A DNA stretch of 64,000 nt from Mycolicibacterium peregrinum (GCF_001665625.1 NZ_LZSY01000044.1:1-64000); one strand, 5' to 3'. Shown: positions 8,297 through 16,851, counted from the first letter of the stretch. Translations and numbers: made by a program. Notes: generated by a model not told the origin, from the letters alone.

Positions 8297-11200
8297 GCCG
8301 CCAGCGCCAGCACCTCGTCGGTGGTCGGCGGGCTGGGCGGGTGGTAGGACAGGCACCAGGGAGTCTGGATCTTGTGAAAGGCATTGCCTTCCAACGCCAG
8401 ATAGAACTGGCCTGAACGCAGCTTGCTGATGTCGGGCACGTGGCCGCCCTTCACCCGGGCCATCTCCCGGGCCACCGCGATCTGGGCGGGGGAGTTCAGC
8501 AGACCATAGAACTGCGTGGTCGCATTGCCAGGGATGTGGTTGTGCAGACCGCGCGGGGATTGCGTGGCGAACACCAACCCGAGCCCATACTTCCGGGCCT
8601 GCGATGACAGCGCCAGGGTGCTGTGTGTCGACGCGGTCGTATGGCTGGACGGGGCGAAGTTCTGCGCCTCGTCCATCACCAGCAATCCGCCCAACGGCCG
8701 GTCACCGGCCGGGTTGCGTTTGATCCAGGCGAACAGCGCCATCTGCAACTGGTTGACGAATCCTTCGCGCTGCTGGTCGCTGGTCAGGCCGGCCATGTTG
8801 ATGACCGACACCCGAGCCCGGTAGCCCGGCGACGGTGTCAACAACACCCCCGGATCGGCTGCGGCGCCGGCGCCGCCGAACAACGGATCGTTGACCGTCG
8901 CCGCGCGCAGGTTCTGAGCCAACTCGGCGGCCAGCTTGTTCGCCCCGCCCAGTGCGCTGACCTCGGTGGGCAGGTCGGCGAGCAGGTCGATGAAGCCGTC
9001 GAGGCTGGTCGAGGGCCTCGCCCCGTAGTAGCGCAGCGCCTCGCGCAGCACCGCGCGGGACCGCTCGGCCTTGGCCGTGCTCCCGACAATCAGGGCGCGC
9101 GGTTCGAGCGCGGCGACCGCAGATTCGACGGCGTCGGCGAACTCGTCGTCGTCGTCGATGACACTGGCGAAGTCCGGTAGCGGCTGGAACGACAACGGGC
9201 GCCCCGTCGAGCGGCGCGGAGTCCACACCACGACCTCGGCATTGTCGAAATACGCGTCGGCGCGCTCGTCGTCCGCCGGCGTCCACCCCGGCGGGTTCTC
9301 GGGCCAGCGGGCACCCAGCCGGGACAGGTCGTTGTTGGGGTCGAGCACGATCGACGAGACGCCCCGCAGCGCGCACTCCTCGACCAGCCGCCGGATCAGC
9401 ACGGTCTTCCCCGACCCGGAGCCCGCGAAGATGGCGGTGTGCTTGCGCAGCGCGGCCAGGTCGACCGACACCGGACGCCCGCCTGGGCTGTCCAGGCCGA
9501 GGGTCACCGCGGTAGGCGAGTGTTCGATCGCCGGCGCGGGCGGCTGCACACGTATGGGTCCGGTCGCGAGCTCGGCGTCCACATCGATCTGGGCCGGTGG
9601 CGGAGGATCACCCGCGATGTCTCCGAGGGCGGCACGCAGCCAGCCGATCCCGTGGGCCGGACGGCGGCGGCGCAGCCAATCGGGTAGGTCGGGGTGGTTG
9701 TCGTCGATGAGGTCACGCAGCGCGGTCATGGTGCGCACGTCGTCCTCGCTCATGGGCAGCACCCGGCCACCGGCCGCCTCGAACTCGGCGATCATCACCG
9801 TGGTTTTGGCGCCCTTGGGCCACGCGGTGTTGCGCAGAAGGAACAGCTGGCGCCGGTCTGGATTGAAACCGGTTGCCTCCCAAGCTTTCCGGATCCTGTT
9901 CTGCACCGCGACGGCGTTGCCGGACGAGATGGCGCGGAATGCCCAGTGCCGTTCGTCGTCGGTAGTCGCGTCGAGAGTCTGGCGAAGCCGCCCATGCAGC
10001 ACCACTCGTTGGCCCGGGAGCGGATCGGGACGGAACGCCTGCCCGGCCTCACCGAGTTCGGTGATCCAGGCGTCGAGCGCCGCCGACAGCAGGCCGGGCA
10101 TGGTGGTGTCCTCGCCGTCGGGGTCGAGCGCAGCGACCGTCACGGCGCGGCGCCGGTAATCGGCGAAGCGGCGGTCCAGTTCGCCGGTGTCGCCCTGGGC
10201 AGCGCCGCCCGAGCCGGTTTCGGGCGTGCCGGCAGCCTCGGCGGTGAGACTGGAGAGCTCCTCGATCGTGTCGCGGTCCAGGCACCGGCGGACATGCGTG
10301 TCGGCGCGTTTTAGCAGTTGACGCGGCGTGTACTGGGTGGCTTCGTCGAATGCTGCCGGCAGGATCGGCCAACTCGGGTAGGGCGCGGTGAACCCGATCG
10401 AGGCGTAGCTGGCGGTGAACCGGCGTTCCAGGATGGCGCGACCGACGTCTGGTGTCGGCAGACCCTGCAGCAGCGCGGTGGTGCGGAACCTGTCCTGAAC
10501 GGTGGCAGTGGCGCGGTCCTGGATGGCTTCCCACGCAGCCGGTAGGCAGGCCACCACGCCGACGGTGCGACGCATGGTCTGCCGGATCGACATGAGGCCG
10601 TGTGCGATGTGCTCGAGATCGGTGTTGCCCGCAGTTCTGTCGGGGCCCGCGTCGGCAGTGTCGGTGCGCTCGGTGGACTGGGCCAGCAGCGTGTCGATCT
10701 GGTCGAGCGCCAGGACCGACGGCCCGGCCAGGGCGATCAGCCGTGAGATGTCGCGGACCGATTCCTGCGCGGTGAGCGTCGGTGCGGGCAGCCCCCAGGA
10801 CTCCCTTTCGCCGCTGCCGGTCAGGAAGGCCTCGCCGATGTCCTGCAGCTCGAGGTCACCGGCACCGAGCAGCACGAGGGCGCGCAGGGTGTGGTGGGCG
10901 CGTTTGACAGTGTGGCGGTGGACCTTGTGCAGCGCGTTGACGAAGTCGTTCAGGATCTCGGGCGTCAGGTCGTCGTCGCCGATCACGGCCCGCCGGCTGG
11001 CCCGGGAGATGTGGGCCACCGAGGACAGCTCCCACAGCAGGTCTTTGAGTTGGGTCTCGCGCTCGCTGCCCGGCCGGCCAAGGCTCTCCAGGATCCCTGA
11101 GCGGGCGGACTGCCAGAAGCTGGCGGCATCCAGCAGTTCGACCAGGAAGAAGAAGCCGCCGCCGGTTTGCACCTGTTCGCGCACCTGGCCGAGAAGATGG

Positions 11201-11415
11201 GTCTTGCCGGATCCGGCCGGGCCCCGCACCACCACACCCAGCGGGCTGGAGTCGGTTTCGCGTTCGGCATCGCCGAAGGCGGCCATCACGTCGGCCATCG
11301 GCCGGTCGTGCAGCCCGCGTACGTGGAGCGCGCCCTGCGAATGCCACAGATCGTCGGCGGTCGGTGCCCAGGTCAGGCGGAGCGCGCTGAGCGCTTCGCG
11401 ATGCTGTAACTCCAT
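8266..11415 (-). CDS. Tandem ATPase: N-terminal AAA module fused to C-terminal HerA-like module
   Basis: A 1049-residue protein with two separate P-loop ATPase modules. The first has Walker A GPAGSGKT (65-72) and Walker B VLALDQID (234-241), resembling ORC/STAND-type AAA domains. A middle region (about 480-600) holds FLLRNTAWPKG and probable helical repeats. The second has Walker A GSGSGKT (665-671), LDPNNDLSRLG, Walker B GLLVMDEAQN (910-919) and FATQSPRGL, as in HerA/DUF87/FtsK-like translocases. No nuclease, methylase or membrane segment is visible. The ATG at 11415 overlaps the TGA of the upstream gene by one base (TGATG), so translation is probably coupled. The open frame upstream of this ATG is discarded. 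HerA-type ATPases act in DNA end processing and several antiphage systems, but a role here is inference. Confidence 0.7.
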   Translation of the reverse strand: MELQHREALSALRLTWAPTADDLWHSQGALHVRGLHDRPMADVMAAFGDAERETDSSPLGVVVRGPAGSGKTHLLGQVREQVQTGGGFFFLVELLDAASFWQSARSGILESLGRPGSERETQLKDLLWELSSVAHISRASRRAVIGDDDLTPEILNDFVNALHKVHRHTVKRAHHTLRALVLLGAGDLELQDIGEAFLTGSGERESWGLPAPTLTAQESVRDISRLIALAGPSVLALDQIDTLLAQSTERTDTADAGPDRTAGNTDLEHIAHGLMSIRQTMRRTVGVVACLPAAWEAIQDRATATVQDRFRTTALLQGLPTPDVGRAILERRFTASYASIGFTAPYPSWPILPAAFDEATQYTPRQLLKRADTHVRRCLDRDTIEELSSLTAEAAGTPETGSGGAAQGDTGELDRRFADYRRRAVTVAALDPDGEDTTMPGLLSAALDAWITELGEAGQAFRPDPLPGQRVVLHGRLRQTLDATTDDERHWAFRAISSGNAVAVQNRIRKAWEATGFNPDRRQLFLLRNTAWPKGAKTTVMIAEFEAAGGRVLPMSEDDVRTMTALRDLIDDNHPDLPDWLRRRRPAHGIGWLRAALGDIAGDPPPPAQIDVDAELATGPIRVQPPAPAIEHSPTAVTLGLDSPGGRPVSVDLAALRKHTAIFAGSGSGKTVLIRRLVEECALRGVSSIVLDPNNDLSRLGARWPENPPGWTPADDERADAYFDNAEVVVWTPRRSTGRPLSFQPLPDFASVIDDDDEFADAVESAVAALEPRALIVGSTAKAERSRAVLREALRYYGARPSTSLDGFIDLLADLPTEVSALGGANKLAAELAQNLRAATVNDPLFGGAGAAADPGVLLTPSPGYRARVSVINMAGLTSDQQREGFVNQLQMALFAWIKRNPAGDRPLGGLLVMDEAQNFAPSSHTTASTHSTLALSSQARKYGLGLVFATQSPRGLHNHIPGNATTQFYGLLNSPAQIAVAREMARVKGGHVPDISKLRSGQFYLALEGNAFHKIQTPWCLSYHPPSPPTTDEVLALAAQSRVALPSA

Positions 11416-12059
11416 CAGGACTCGATCGCGATCAGGTGTTTGTCCTGGTTGCCTATCTCCACCGCGGCTTCGCGGTCGGCGGGGGTGAGCACCTTCTGGT
11501 TCTCCTCGGGGATCAGGCTGACGCCAGGCTGCTGGTAGAGGCTGATCAGCGCGGCGTCGACGGTGGGTCGGGGCAGCCCGGGCACGGCCTGACGGAGCCG
11601 CAGCAGACTTACCCAGCCGCCGGGCCGGGTGGTCAGCCCGGCATAGGCGGTACGCAGCTGGATTTCGGGACCGGCCGCGGGCGTAGGCGCGGCTGCCGTG
11701 GCGGGCACCTCGGCAGGCAGGAACACGTCGGCGGGAACGAGGTCGGCGTGTTCGAAGTAGCGGTGCAGCGCACCAAGAAGCGTGTACAGGGCCTTGCCCT
11801 GTCCGGTGGACCTGGCCGGCGCGTCGGTGCCGAACAGGGATCGGCACAGCGCCCATCCGGTGTCGGTCAGTTCATGGACGAGCGGCCGGGTTCCGGTGGA
11901 CTCGATCAGGCCCAACCGGTTGAGCCGGTCGCGTTTCGGTTTGTCGAGTTTGGGCCCGAGCCGCTCCAGCTCGGCGTTGGCCACCGGACGGGACTCGGCC
12001 ATCAGTACCAGCAGGACCGCCTGCTCGGTGCCGGTCAGGTCGTCGGGCGTGACATTCAC
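11415..12059 (-). CDS. Winged-helix-like partner of the tandem ATPase
   Basis: A 214-residue soluble protein with two probable winged-helix segments. The first (about residues 5-70) reads LTGTEQAVLLVLMAESRPVA and later GLIESTGTRPLVHELTDTG. The second (about 143-214) has WVSLLRLRQAVPGLPRPTVD and a distinctive tail, LIPEENQKVLTPADREAAVE followed by DKHLIAIES. A Pro/Ala linker separates them. GTG 12059 is chosen because AAGGTGAG lies nine bases upstream; an ATG at 12128 would add a Lys/Arg-rich N-terminus with a poorly placed site. It is first in a two-gene operon with the ATPase. I do not recognise the family; a regulator or a DNA- or partner-binding adaptor is plausible. Confidence 0.6.
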   Translation of the reverse strand: MNVTPDDLTGTEQAVLLVLMAESRPVANAELERLGPKLDKPKRDRLNRLGLIESTGTRPLVHELTDTGWALCRSLFGTDAPARSTGQGKALYTLLGALHRYFEHADLVPADVFLPAEVPATAAAPTPAAGPEIQLRTAYAGLTTRPGGWVSLLRLRQAVPGLPRPTVDAALISLYQQPGVSLIPEENQKVLTPADREAAVEIGNQDKHLIAIES

Positions 12060-12181
12060 CGGTTGCTCACCTTCCTGCCGTCGTCGCTTTTTGCACGCGG
12101 ACGGGTTGATGCCGGGCACGTGTTCCATGCACGTTAGCGCGTACCCCTGACCGCGCGAGAAACTTGTTGCGCCGCAGGGTT

Positions 12182-12202
12182 TTCGCCCAGCCAGTGGGCG
12201 AA
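12182..12202 (-). terminator. Hairpin between reductase operon and ATPase cassette
   Basis: TTCGCCCA (12182-12189) and TGGGCGAA (12195-12202) form a perfect 8-bp stem with a five-base loop, ten bases past the reductase stop. No U-rich tail follows on the minus strand, as is common for mycobacterial terminator candidates. It may isolate the reductase operon from the downstream winged-helix/ATPase unit. Confidence 0.4.
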
Positions 12203-12212
12203 GTGCCCGCAG

Positions 12213-13439
12213 CTACCGGATCGACAGCGGCTGCGCCGGGTCGGCGATGCGGTCGGGATCGACCGGCTCGGCCGATCGGATCAGCGCCTTGACGTCGTCA
12301 AGGACATCCCACACGTTGACGTTCATCCCCGCCAGAACATGGTTGTCGGCGTCGAGCCAGAAAGCCACGAATTCGCGCCCAGCAACGTCGCCGCGGAAAA
12401 CGACGCGCTGATATTCGGGTGCATGGCCGACATATTCCATGCCGAGGTCGTACTGATCGGTGAAGAAATAGGGCAGTTCGTCGTATTCGGCGCTTTTGCC
12501 CAGCATCCCCGCGGCAGCCACCGCGGGTTGCTTGAGCGCGTTTGCCCAGTGCTCGGTACGGATTCGCGCCCCGAAGAACGGATGTTGCGCGGCCGCGATG
12601 TCGCCGACGGCGTAGATGTCGGGATCGCTGCTGCGCAGCGACGCATCGACGAGCACCCCGCCGTCTGCGATGGCCAGCCCCGCCTGTTCGGCCAGTCCGA
12701 TGTTCGGTGCCGCGCCGACGGCGATCAGGACCGCGTCCGCGGCGACGGTCGAGCCGTCCCCGAGCCGCAGTCCCGTGGCGGTGCCGTTGTCCGTGGTGAT
12801 CTCCTGCACCGATTGGTCCAGGCGTAGGTCGACTCCGTGTTCACGGTGCAGTTTCGCGAACACCTCACCGACCTCGGCGCCCAGCGCCGCCAGCAGCGGC
12901 AGGTGTGCGGCCTCGACCACGGTGACCTTCACGTCGCGGCCGCGCGCACCGGCGGCGACCTCCAGTCCGATCCATCCGGCCCCCACGATGGCCAGGGACG
13001 AACCCGGGGTCAGGGCCGCGCTCAGGGCTGCGGCGTCGTCGATGGTGCGCAGATAGTGCACGCCCGCGGCGTCGGCTCCGGGGATCGGTGGTCGCCGTGA
13101 GGCGGACCCGGTGGCCAGCAGCAGCTTGTCGTAGCCGACGGTGGTGCCGTCAGGTAGTGCAAGCGTGTGCTCGGCGGCGTCGACGGCGGTGACCTCGGTT
13201 CCCAGCCGTAGTTCGACGTTGTGGTCGCGGTACCACGCCGCCGGATCGGCGGTGAAATCATCGAGCTTCTTCTTGCCGGCCAGGTACTCCTTGGACAGCG
13301 GCGGACGCTCATAGGGCAGGTGGTCCTCAGCGGCGAACAGCACAACATGACCATCAAAGTCGTTGTCCCGCAGTGCTTCAGCGGCCTTGGCTCCGGCCAG
13401 GCCACCGCCGACGATCGCAATTGTGGACGACGTTGTCAT
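12213..13439 (-). CDS. FAD-dependent ferredoxin reductase (Rv1869c-like)
   Basis: A 408-residue FAD/NAD(P)H oxidoreductase of the rubredoxin/putidaredoxin reductase type, moving electrons from NAD(P)H to a small ferredoxin. It has the N-terminal FAD motif IAIVGGGLAGAKAAEALR (residues 7-24), the ATG motif LLLATGS, the NAD(P) motif IVGAGWIGLEVA near 150, and the second FAD motif DIYAVGDIAA near 283. A C-terminal reductase domain follows. ATG 13439 (MTTSST) was chosen; the longer open frame to 14012 is a shadow over DUF72. It is the third gene of an operon after the lipoprotein and DUF72 genes, eleven bases downstream. No ferredoxin gene is adjacent, so the partner is elsewhere. Confidence 0.9.
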   Translation of the reverse strand: MTTSSTIAIVGGGLAGAKAAEALRDNDFDGHVVLFAAEDHLPYERPPLSKEYLAGKKKLDDFTADPAAWYRDHNVELRLGTEVTAVDAAEHTLALPDGTTVGYDKLLLATGSASRRPPIPGADAAGVHYLRTIDDAAALSAALTPGSSLAIVGAGWIGLEVAAGARGRDVKVTVVEAAHLPLLAALGAEVGEVFAKLHREHGVDLRLDQSVQEITTDNGTATGLRLGDGSTVAADAVLIAVGAAPNIGLAEQAGLAIADGGVLVDASLRSSDPDIYAVGDIAAAQHPFFGARIRTEHWANALKQPAVAAAGMLGKSAEYDELPYFFTDQYDLGMEYVGHAPEYQRVVFRGDVAGREFVAFWLDADNHVLAGMNVNVWDVLDDVKALIRSAEPVDPDRIADPAQPLSIR

Positions 13440-13450
13440 ATCGGTCCAGC

Positions 13451-14179
13451 CTACTCGCCGGCGACCAGCAGCCTCAGCTTTCGGGCGTTGCGCACCGCGT
13501 GACCACCGAGATCGTTGTTGAAATACACGACGACGCGGTGATCGTGGCGGTCCCACTGCCGGATCTGTTGGGCCCACTCCGAGAGCTGGTCGTCGGAGTA
13601 GCAGCCGGCGTACAGGCCGTCGTCTGCCGGGCCGTGCATGCGGACGTACACCAGGTCGCTGGTGGTCACGGCCCGGCAGGTCAAGCCGGGACCGCTCATC
13701 ACGACATACGCGGCGCCGTATTTCTCCAACAGCCCATACACCGCAGGCTCGTGCCAGGAGGGATGCCGCAACTCCATCGCCACCCGGATCGGGCGCGGGA
13801 GTTGGGCAAGGAAACCGCTGAGAAGTTCGTCGTCCCGCTCGATCGCCGGATGAAGCTGGACCAGCAGTGCTTCGTTGTGCGGTTCGAGCAGCTGCCAGTA
13901 CTTCTCGAACCGCGGCGTCCAGCTCTCGGGCGACCGCAGTCTCCGGTAATGCGTCAGACCGCGCTGCGCCTTGACCGACATGGTGAAACCTTCGGGCATC
14001 TGGTCGCGCCACCCGGTGAACGTCGCATCCGCGGGCCAGCGGTAGAAGCTGCCGTTGAGTTCGACGGTGTCGAACTCGTCAACGTAGTGGGCGAGCCGGG
14101 ACTTGGCCGGGGTGCCGCGTGGATAGAGCACCCCGTTCCAGTGGTCGTACGACCAGCCAGAGGTGCCGATCCTGATCAT
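13451..14179 (-). CDS. DUF72 (YecE-like) TIM-barrel protein
   Basis: A 242-residue DUF72 protein, with the family opening IGTSGWSYDHWNGVLYP, then FDTVELNGSFYRWP, ELRHPSW near residue 137, and YVRMHGPADDGLYAG. YecE/DUF72 proteins adopt a TIM-barrel fold; no reaction is established. Order and adjacency to the ferredoxin reductase match Rv1870c-Rv1869c. It starts nine bases after the lipoprotein stop and ends eleven bases before the reductase, so the three probably share one transcript. Confidence 0.9.
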   Translation of the reverse strand: MIRIGTSGWSYDHWNGVLYPRGTPAKSRLAHYVDEFDTVELNGSFYRWPADATFTGWRDQMPEGFTMSVKAQRGLTHYRRLRSPESWTPRFEKYWQLLEPHNEALLVQLHPAIERDDELLSGFLAQLPRPIRVAMELRHPSWHEPAVYGLLEKYGAAYVVMSGPGLTCRAVTTSDLVYVRMHGPADDGLYAGCYSDDQLSEWAQQIRQWDRHDHRVVVYFNNDLGGHAVRNARKLRLLVAGE

Positions 14180-14188
14180 CTGTCACTT

Positions 14189-14770
14189 CTAGGGGACGTC
14201 TGTGTAGTGCAGGGTGTAGCCCTCGGCAGAGAACGTGAAACCTCGGCCTGTCACTTCCCGCACGCAGGACACCCCGGACTGCTCCTGGACGTTGCAGCGA
14301 AATCCCGCCACCGCGAGCACCTTGCCGAACGGCAGTACGACCGCGGCCGACTGCGCGAAATCCGGCTGCGCGAGGTTGGCGAAATGCGCGTCGGTGTCCC
14401 GGTCGAGGACAAGGGCATTCGGCGCCGCGGTAGCGCCCGTGGCATCGGGCACCGTTTCGGGGGAACCCGTCACGCTCATCGTCGAGGTGCCACCGGCCGG
14501 TTGGCACCCGGCGCGGTCGCGGGGCAGGATCGCGCACTGCCAGCGCCCGCTCGGGGTGCTGAAGTAATAGCCCTTGCGGCCGTTGACCTCGATGGCGTAC
14601 TCGGCGGCGTTGACCAGGTTTGCGGTGCCGAACTGGGGCGGTGATGCGGTGGTGCTGGCCGGTGGGGGCGCGGCGGCATCGTCGGTGTTTACGACGGTTC
14701 CCGACGTGCATCCGGTGAGCGCGGCGGCGGCGGCTCCAAAGATTGCACAGCGGACGAGGCAAGCCTTCAC
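14189..14770 (-). CDS. Small secreted lipoprotein, function unknown
   Basis: A 193-residue exported lipoprotein. The signal segment VKACLVRCAIFGAAAAALTG is followed by the lipobox cysteine (LTGC), then a Pro/Ala/Ser linker. The C-terminal domain has several cysteines, including WQCAILPRDRAGCQP, FRCNVQEQSGVSCV and a final GFTFSAEGYTLHY, reminiscent of mycobacterial surface proteins with disulfide-stabilised folds. GTG 14770 was picked because it begins the signal peptide and lies eight bases after a TAGGGT -10 element; the longer frame to 14971 overlaps the divergent gene. It is first in the operon with DUF72 and the reductase. Confidence 0.7.
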   Translation of the reverse strand: MKACLVRCAIFGAAAAALTGCTSGTVVNTDDAAAPPPASTTASPPQFGTANLVNAAEYAIEVNGRKGYYFSTPSGRWQCAILPRDRAGCQPAGGTSTMSVTGSPETVPDATGATAAPNALVLDRDTDAHFANLAQPDFAQSAAVVLPFGKVLAVAGFRCNVQEQSGVSCVREVTGRGFTFSAEGYTLHYTDVP

Positions 14771-14778
14771 GACGCAAG

Positions 14779-14816
14779 ACCCTAGCCAACTGTCGTCGAG
14801 GCCGGAACGGTAGCGT
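14779..14816. promoter_or_regulatory. Back-to-back leaderless-type promoters
   Basis: In the 55-bp divergent gap, TAGGGT (minus strand, 14784-14779) lies eight bases before GTG 14770, and TAGCGT (plus strand, 14811-14816) lies nine bases before GTG 14826. Both fit TANNNT -10 elements, so the lipoprotein operon and the DUF998-like gene probably begin with little or no leader. Confidence 0.45.
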
Positions 14817-14825
14817 CGACTTTCC

Positions 14826-15527
14826 GTGACTCCCGACGCGCGCCCGGCGGCGGCGCCCCGATTCACCACGGCGTTGCTCGCCGCCGGAGTGGCCGCTGGA
14901 TTGCTGATCTCGACGGTGTCGCTCATCCTGGCGTTCACCCGTCCCGGCTTCGATCTGACGCGGCACGCCAATTCTACTCTGGCCCTGGGTGATTGGGGTT
15001 GGGTTCAAACGACGAACTTCATCGTCTCCGGCCTGCTGCTGATGGCCTTCGGAGCGGGGATCTGGCGCGCCTCCCCGGGTGTGCTGTCTGGCCGGGTCGC
15101 GGCGGTATGCGTGATGCTCTACGGACTTTCTGCCGGTGTAGTGGCGGGGCTGAACCCCACTGATCCGGCGTTCGGGTTTCCGCCGGACGCGCCGCAAGGC
15201 TATCCCGGCGTCGATGTGATGAGCACCTCGGCAAAGATCCACGGCGTGGCCGGCGGGCTGGGCTTCCTGGCCATGACGTGCGGATGTTTCGTGTTGGCAA
15301 GGTATTTCGCGAGCATCGGCGATCGGGTGTGGGCGGTGATGTCGGCGGCGACCGGGGTCGCGATCCTGGCGGTCCTCGCCTACATGGGCGCCGGCGCCGC
15401 CGCGCAGCCCGAGACGTTCAACTACGTGCCGGTCTGGGTCGTCGGAGCAATGCTGTGGCTGTTCATCGCTGCCGTGGGCGCGCGACTGCTGCGCTCACAT
15501 CGCGACGCACACATCGGCGCCCGATAA
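14826..15527 (+). CDS. DUF998-type integral membrane protein
   Basis: A 233-residue membrane protein with about six helices (residues 15-38, 57-78, 88-108, 135-155, 165-185, 200-220). Features shared with the DUF998 family include the early LTRHANSTLALGDWGWVQT loop and INF-type FIVSGLLLMAFGAG helix; its central extracytoplasmic loop is rich in Pro and Asp (NPTDPAFGFPPDAP). No enzymatic motif is visible. GTG 14826 is the start, nine bases after a TAGCGT element. The 3' end overlaps the convergent small membrane protein by 33 bases. Role unknown. Confidence 0.7.
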   Translation: MTPDARPAAAPRFTTALLAAGVAAGLLISTVSLILAFTRPGFDLTRHANSTLALGDWGWVQTTNFIVSGLLLMAFGAGIWRASPGVLSGRVAAVCVMLYGLSAGVVAGLNPTDPAFGFPPDAPQGYPGVDVMSTSAKIHGVAGGLGFLAMTCGCFVLARYFASIGDRVWAVMSAATGVAILAVLAYMGAGAAAQPETFNYVPVWVVGAMLWLFIAAVGARLLRSHRDAHIGAR

Positions 15528-15746
15528 CAGCACCGGCCACAGCAGTGTCACCTGGCCGAAGGCCACCAGGTCGGCCCCGGCCGGGAATTTGGTCAGCAGA
15601 CTCGACTCGATCAGCTGCACCTGTTCTGGATGGAAGAACGTCCAGACCAGCCCGATCACCAGGTAGGGCAGGGCCAGCCACATCAAGGTCTCCAGCACCT
15701 GTTCGACGCTGAGCTTGTGGCCCAGGATCCGGTGAATCCGGTGCAT
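15495..15746 (-). CDS. Small membrane protein, distal paralogue in the MpaB operon
   Basis: An 83-residue protein with two hydrophobic segments (about 20-40 and 62-80). It shares a pattern with the 74-residue protein encoded at 16627-16851: an ILG start, a PYL(V/L)IGL(V/I)W helix followed by H, and an SWPVLL or LWPVLL end motif before VC(V/M)A. ATG 15746 overlaps the TGA of the MpaB-type gene by one base, which implies translational coupling. Similar proteins occur in mycobacteria as hypothetical proteins. It might form a complex with its paralogue or with the oxygenase; no function is known. Confidence 0.65.
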   Translation of the reverse strand: MHRIHRILGHKLSVEQVLETLMWLALPYLVIGLVWTFFHPEQVQLIESSLLTKFPAGADLVAFGQVTLLWPVLLSGADVCVAM

Positions 15747-16612
15747 CAGATCAGCGCCTTGTCGGCCGCCACCCGCCGGCGCACATCGGCGAGCAGCAGA
15801 TAGCTGCCGCCCTGCCGGATGAACACGGGCAGGAACCGATTGCCGAACGCCACGGACAGAAACAGCCATTCGAACAACCGTTGCCGTCCGCGGCCCCAAC
15901 CGAAGCCGACGGCGTCCCGGAACACCGGCGCGAGAAATCCGGCGGTCAGGAACTTCAGCAGCGGCCGGAACGGTATGCGCAGCAACGGGTTTATCATCCG
16001 CAGATCCACGAGGTCATGCAGGTATTGCCGGACCACATCGTCCATCTGCACCTGCGCGCAGGCGGTATCCCAGTAGCTGTCGAAATCGGACCGTGTCGGC
16101 GGCCACTGCTGCTCGTCGACCTGCAAGGTGGTGCCCAGTGTGGCGGCGGAGTGGTAGAACTGCTCGGCTTGGGCTTCGGTCATCTCGCCACGCAGCAGTT
16201 GGTAGACATCCTCGAGCCCGACGAACAGGCAGGCTGCCACCCACATCTGCAGGTCACGGTCGAAGGCGTTGTACTGCACTGGGCTTGCCGGCCCGGAACG
16301 GACCTGCCGGTGCGCGGTGTCGACGGCATCGCGGAACGCCGCCCGGTCCTCGGCGTTGCCCAGGATGGCCACCGCCAGATAGCTCAGGGTGGTGCGGGCC
16401 CGTTTCCACGGATGTTTGAGCAGATTGCCCGAATCCACGGTGCTCTCCACGACGCCGTAGCCGACGCCGGGCGCGGACAGTTGCATGATCACGTTGGCCG
16501 CGCCTGCGGCGAAGCCCCAGAGGTCCATCGCATCGGCGATGGTGACGTCGTCGTCGGACCAGCGCGACGTTCGCCGGGTGATCGAGATCCGGTTGGCAGA
16601 GGTGGAAGTCAT
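15746..16612 (-). CDS. MpaB/DUF2236-family oxygenase-like protein
   Basis: A 288-residue protein of the DUF2236 family, which includes rubber oxygenase (latex-clearing protein) and fungal MpaB, heme-dependent oxygenases. Visible features are DLWGFAAGAANVIMQLSAPGVGYGVVEST near the start, then HPWKRARTTLSYLAVAILG and DRDLQMWVAACLFVG, where conserved Arg and His residues would serve heme binding. ATG 16612 gives MTSTSANRIS; the longer open frame upstream is a shadow of the 16627-16851 gene. It is the middle gene of a three-gene operon with two small paralogous membrane proteins. The substrate is unknown; it is probably a hydrophobic molecule at the membrane. Confidence 0.75.
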   Translation of the reverse strand: MTSTSANRISITRRTSRWSDDDVTIADAMDLWGFAAGAANVIMQLSAPGVGYGVVESTVDSGNLLKHPWKRARTTLSYLAVAILGNAEDRAAFRDAVDTAHRQVRSGPASPVQYNAFDRDLQMWVAACLFVGLEDVYQLLRGEMTEAQAEQFYHSAATLGTTLQVDEQQWPPTRSDFDSYWDTACAQVQMDDVVRQYLHDLVDLRMINPLLRIPFRPLLKFLTAGFLAPVFRDAVGFGWGRGRQRLFEWLFLSVAFGNRFLPVFIRQGGSYLLLADVRRRVAADKALI

Positions 16613-16626
16613 GCGCACTCTCCCCG

Positions 16627-16851
16627 TCAGGCCATGCACACGTTGGTGAACAGCAGCACCGGCCAGGACACGATGGAGCCCAGAAAGGACACCACGGCGT
16701 CGGCCCCGTGCATGCCGGCCAGGTGGCTGGTGTGGGTGAGCGACCAGATCAGGCCGATGAGCAGATAGGGGACCGCGAGGATGATGGCGGTCCCGATCCA
16801 CTCGGCGATGGTCATTTGAAAGCCGAGAATCTTGCGTACTGCGGTCAACAT
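16627..16851 (-). CDS. Small membrane protein, proximal paralogue in the MpaB operon
   Basis: A 74-residue protein with two membrane helices (about 18-36 and 52-70) and a short loop containing THTSHLAGMHGADAV, with two or three histidines. It is paralogous to the 83-residue product of 15495-15746. ATG 16851 begins MLTAVRKILGF. It opens the operon, followed after 14 bases by the MpaB-type gene. No function known; the histidines could bind metal or heme, which is speculative. Confidence 0.65.
   Translation of the reverse strand: MLTAVRKILGFQMTIAEWIGTAIILAVPYLLIGLIWSLTHTSHLAGMHGADAVVSFLGSIVSWPVLLFTNVCMA

Noticed and set aside
13440..14012. N-terminal extension of the ferredoxin reductase frame
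   Set aside because: It runs through the DUF72 gene on the same strand in another frame; the FAD motif begins right after ATG 13439.
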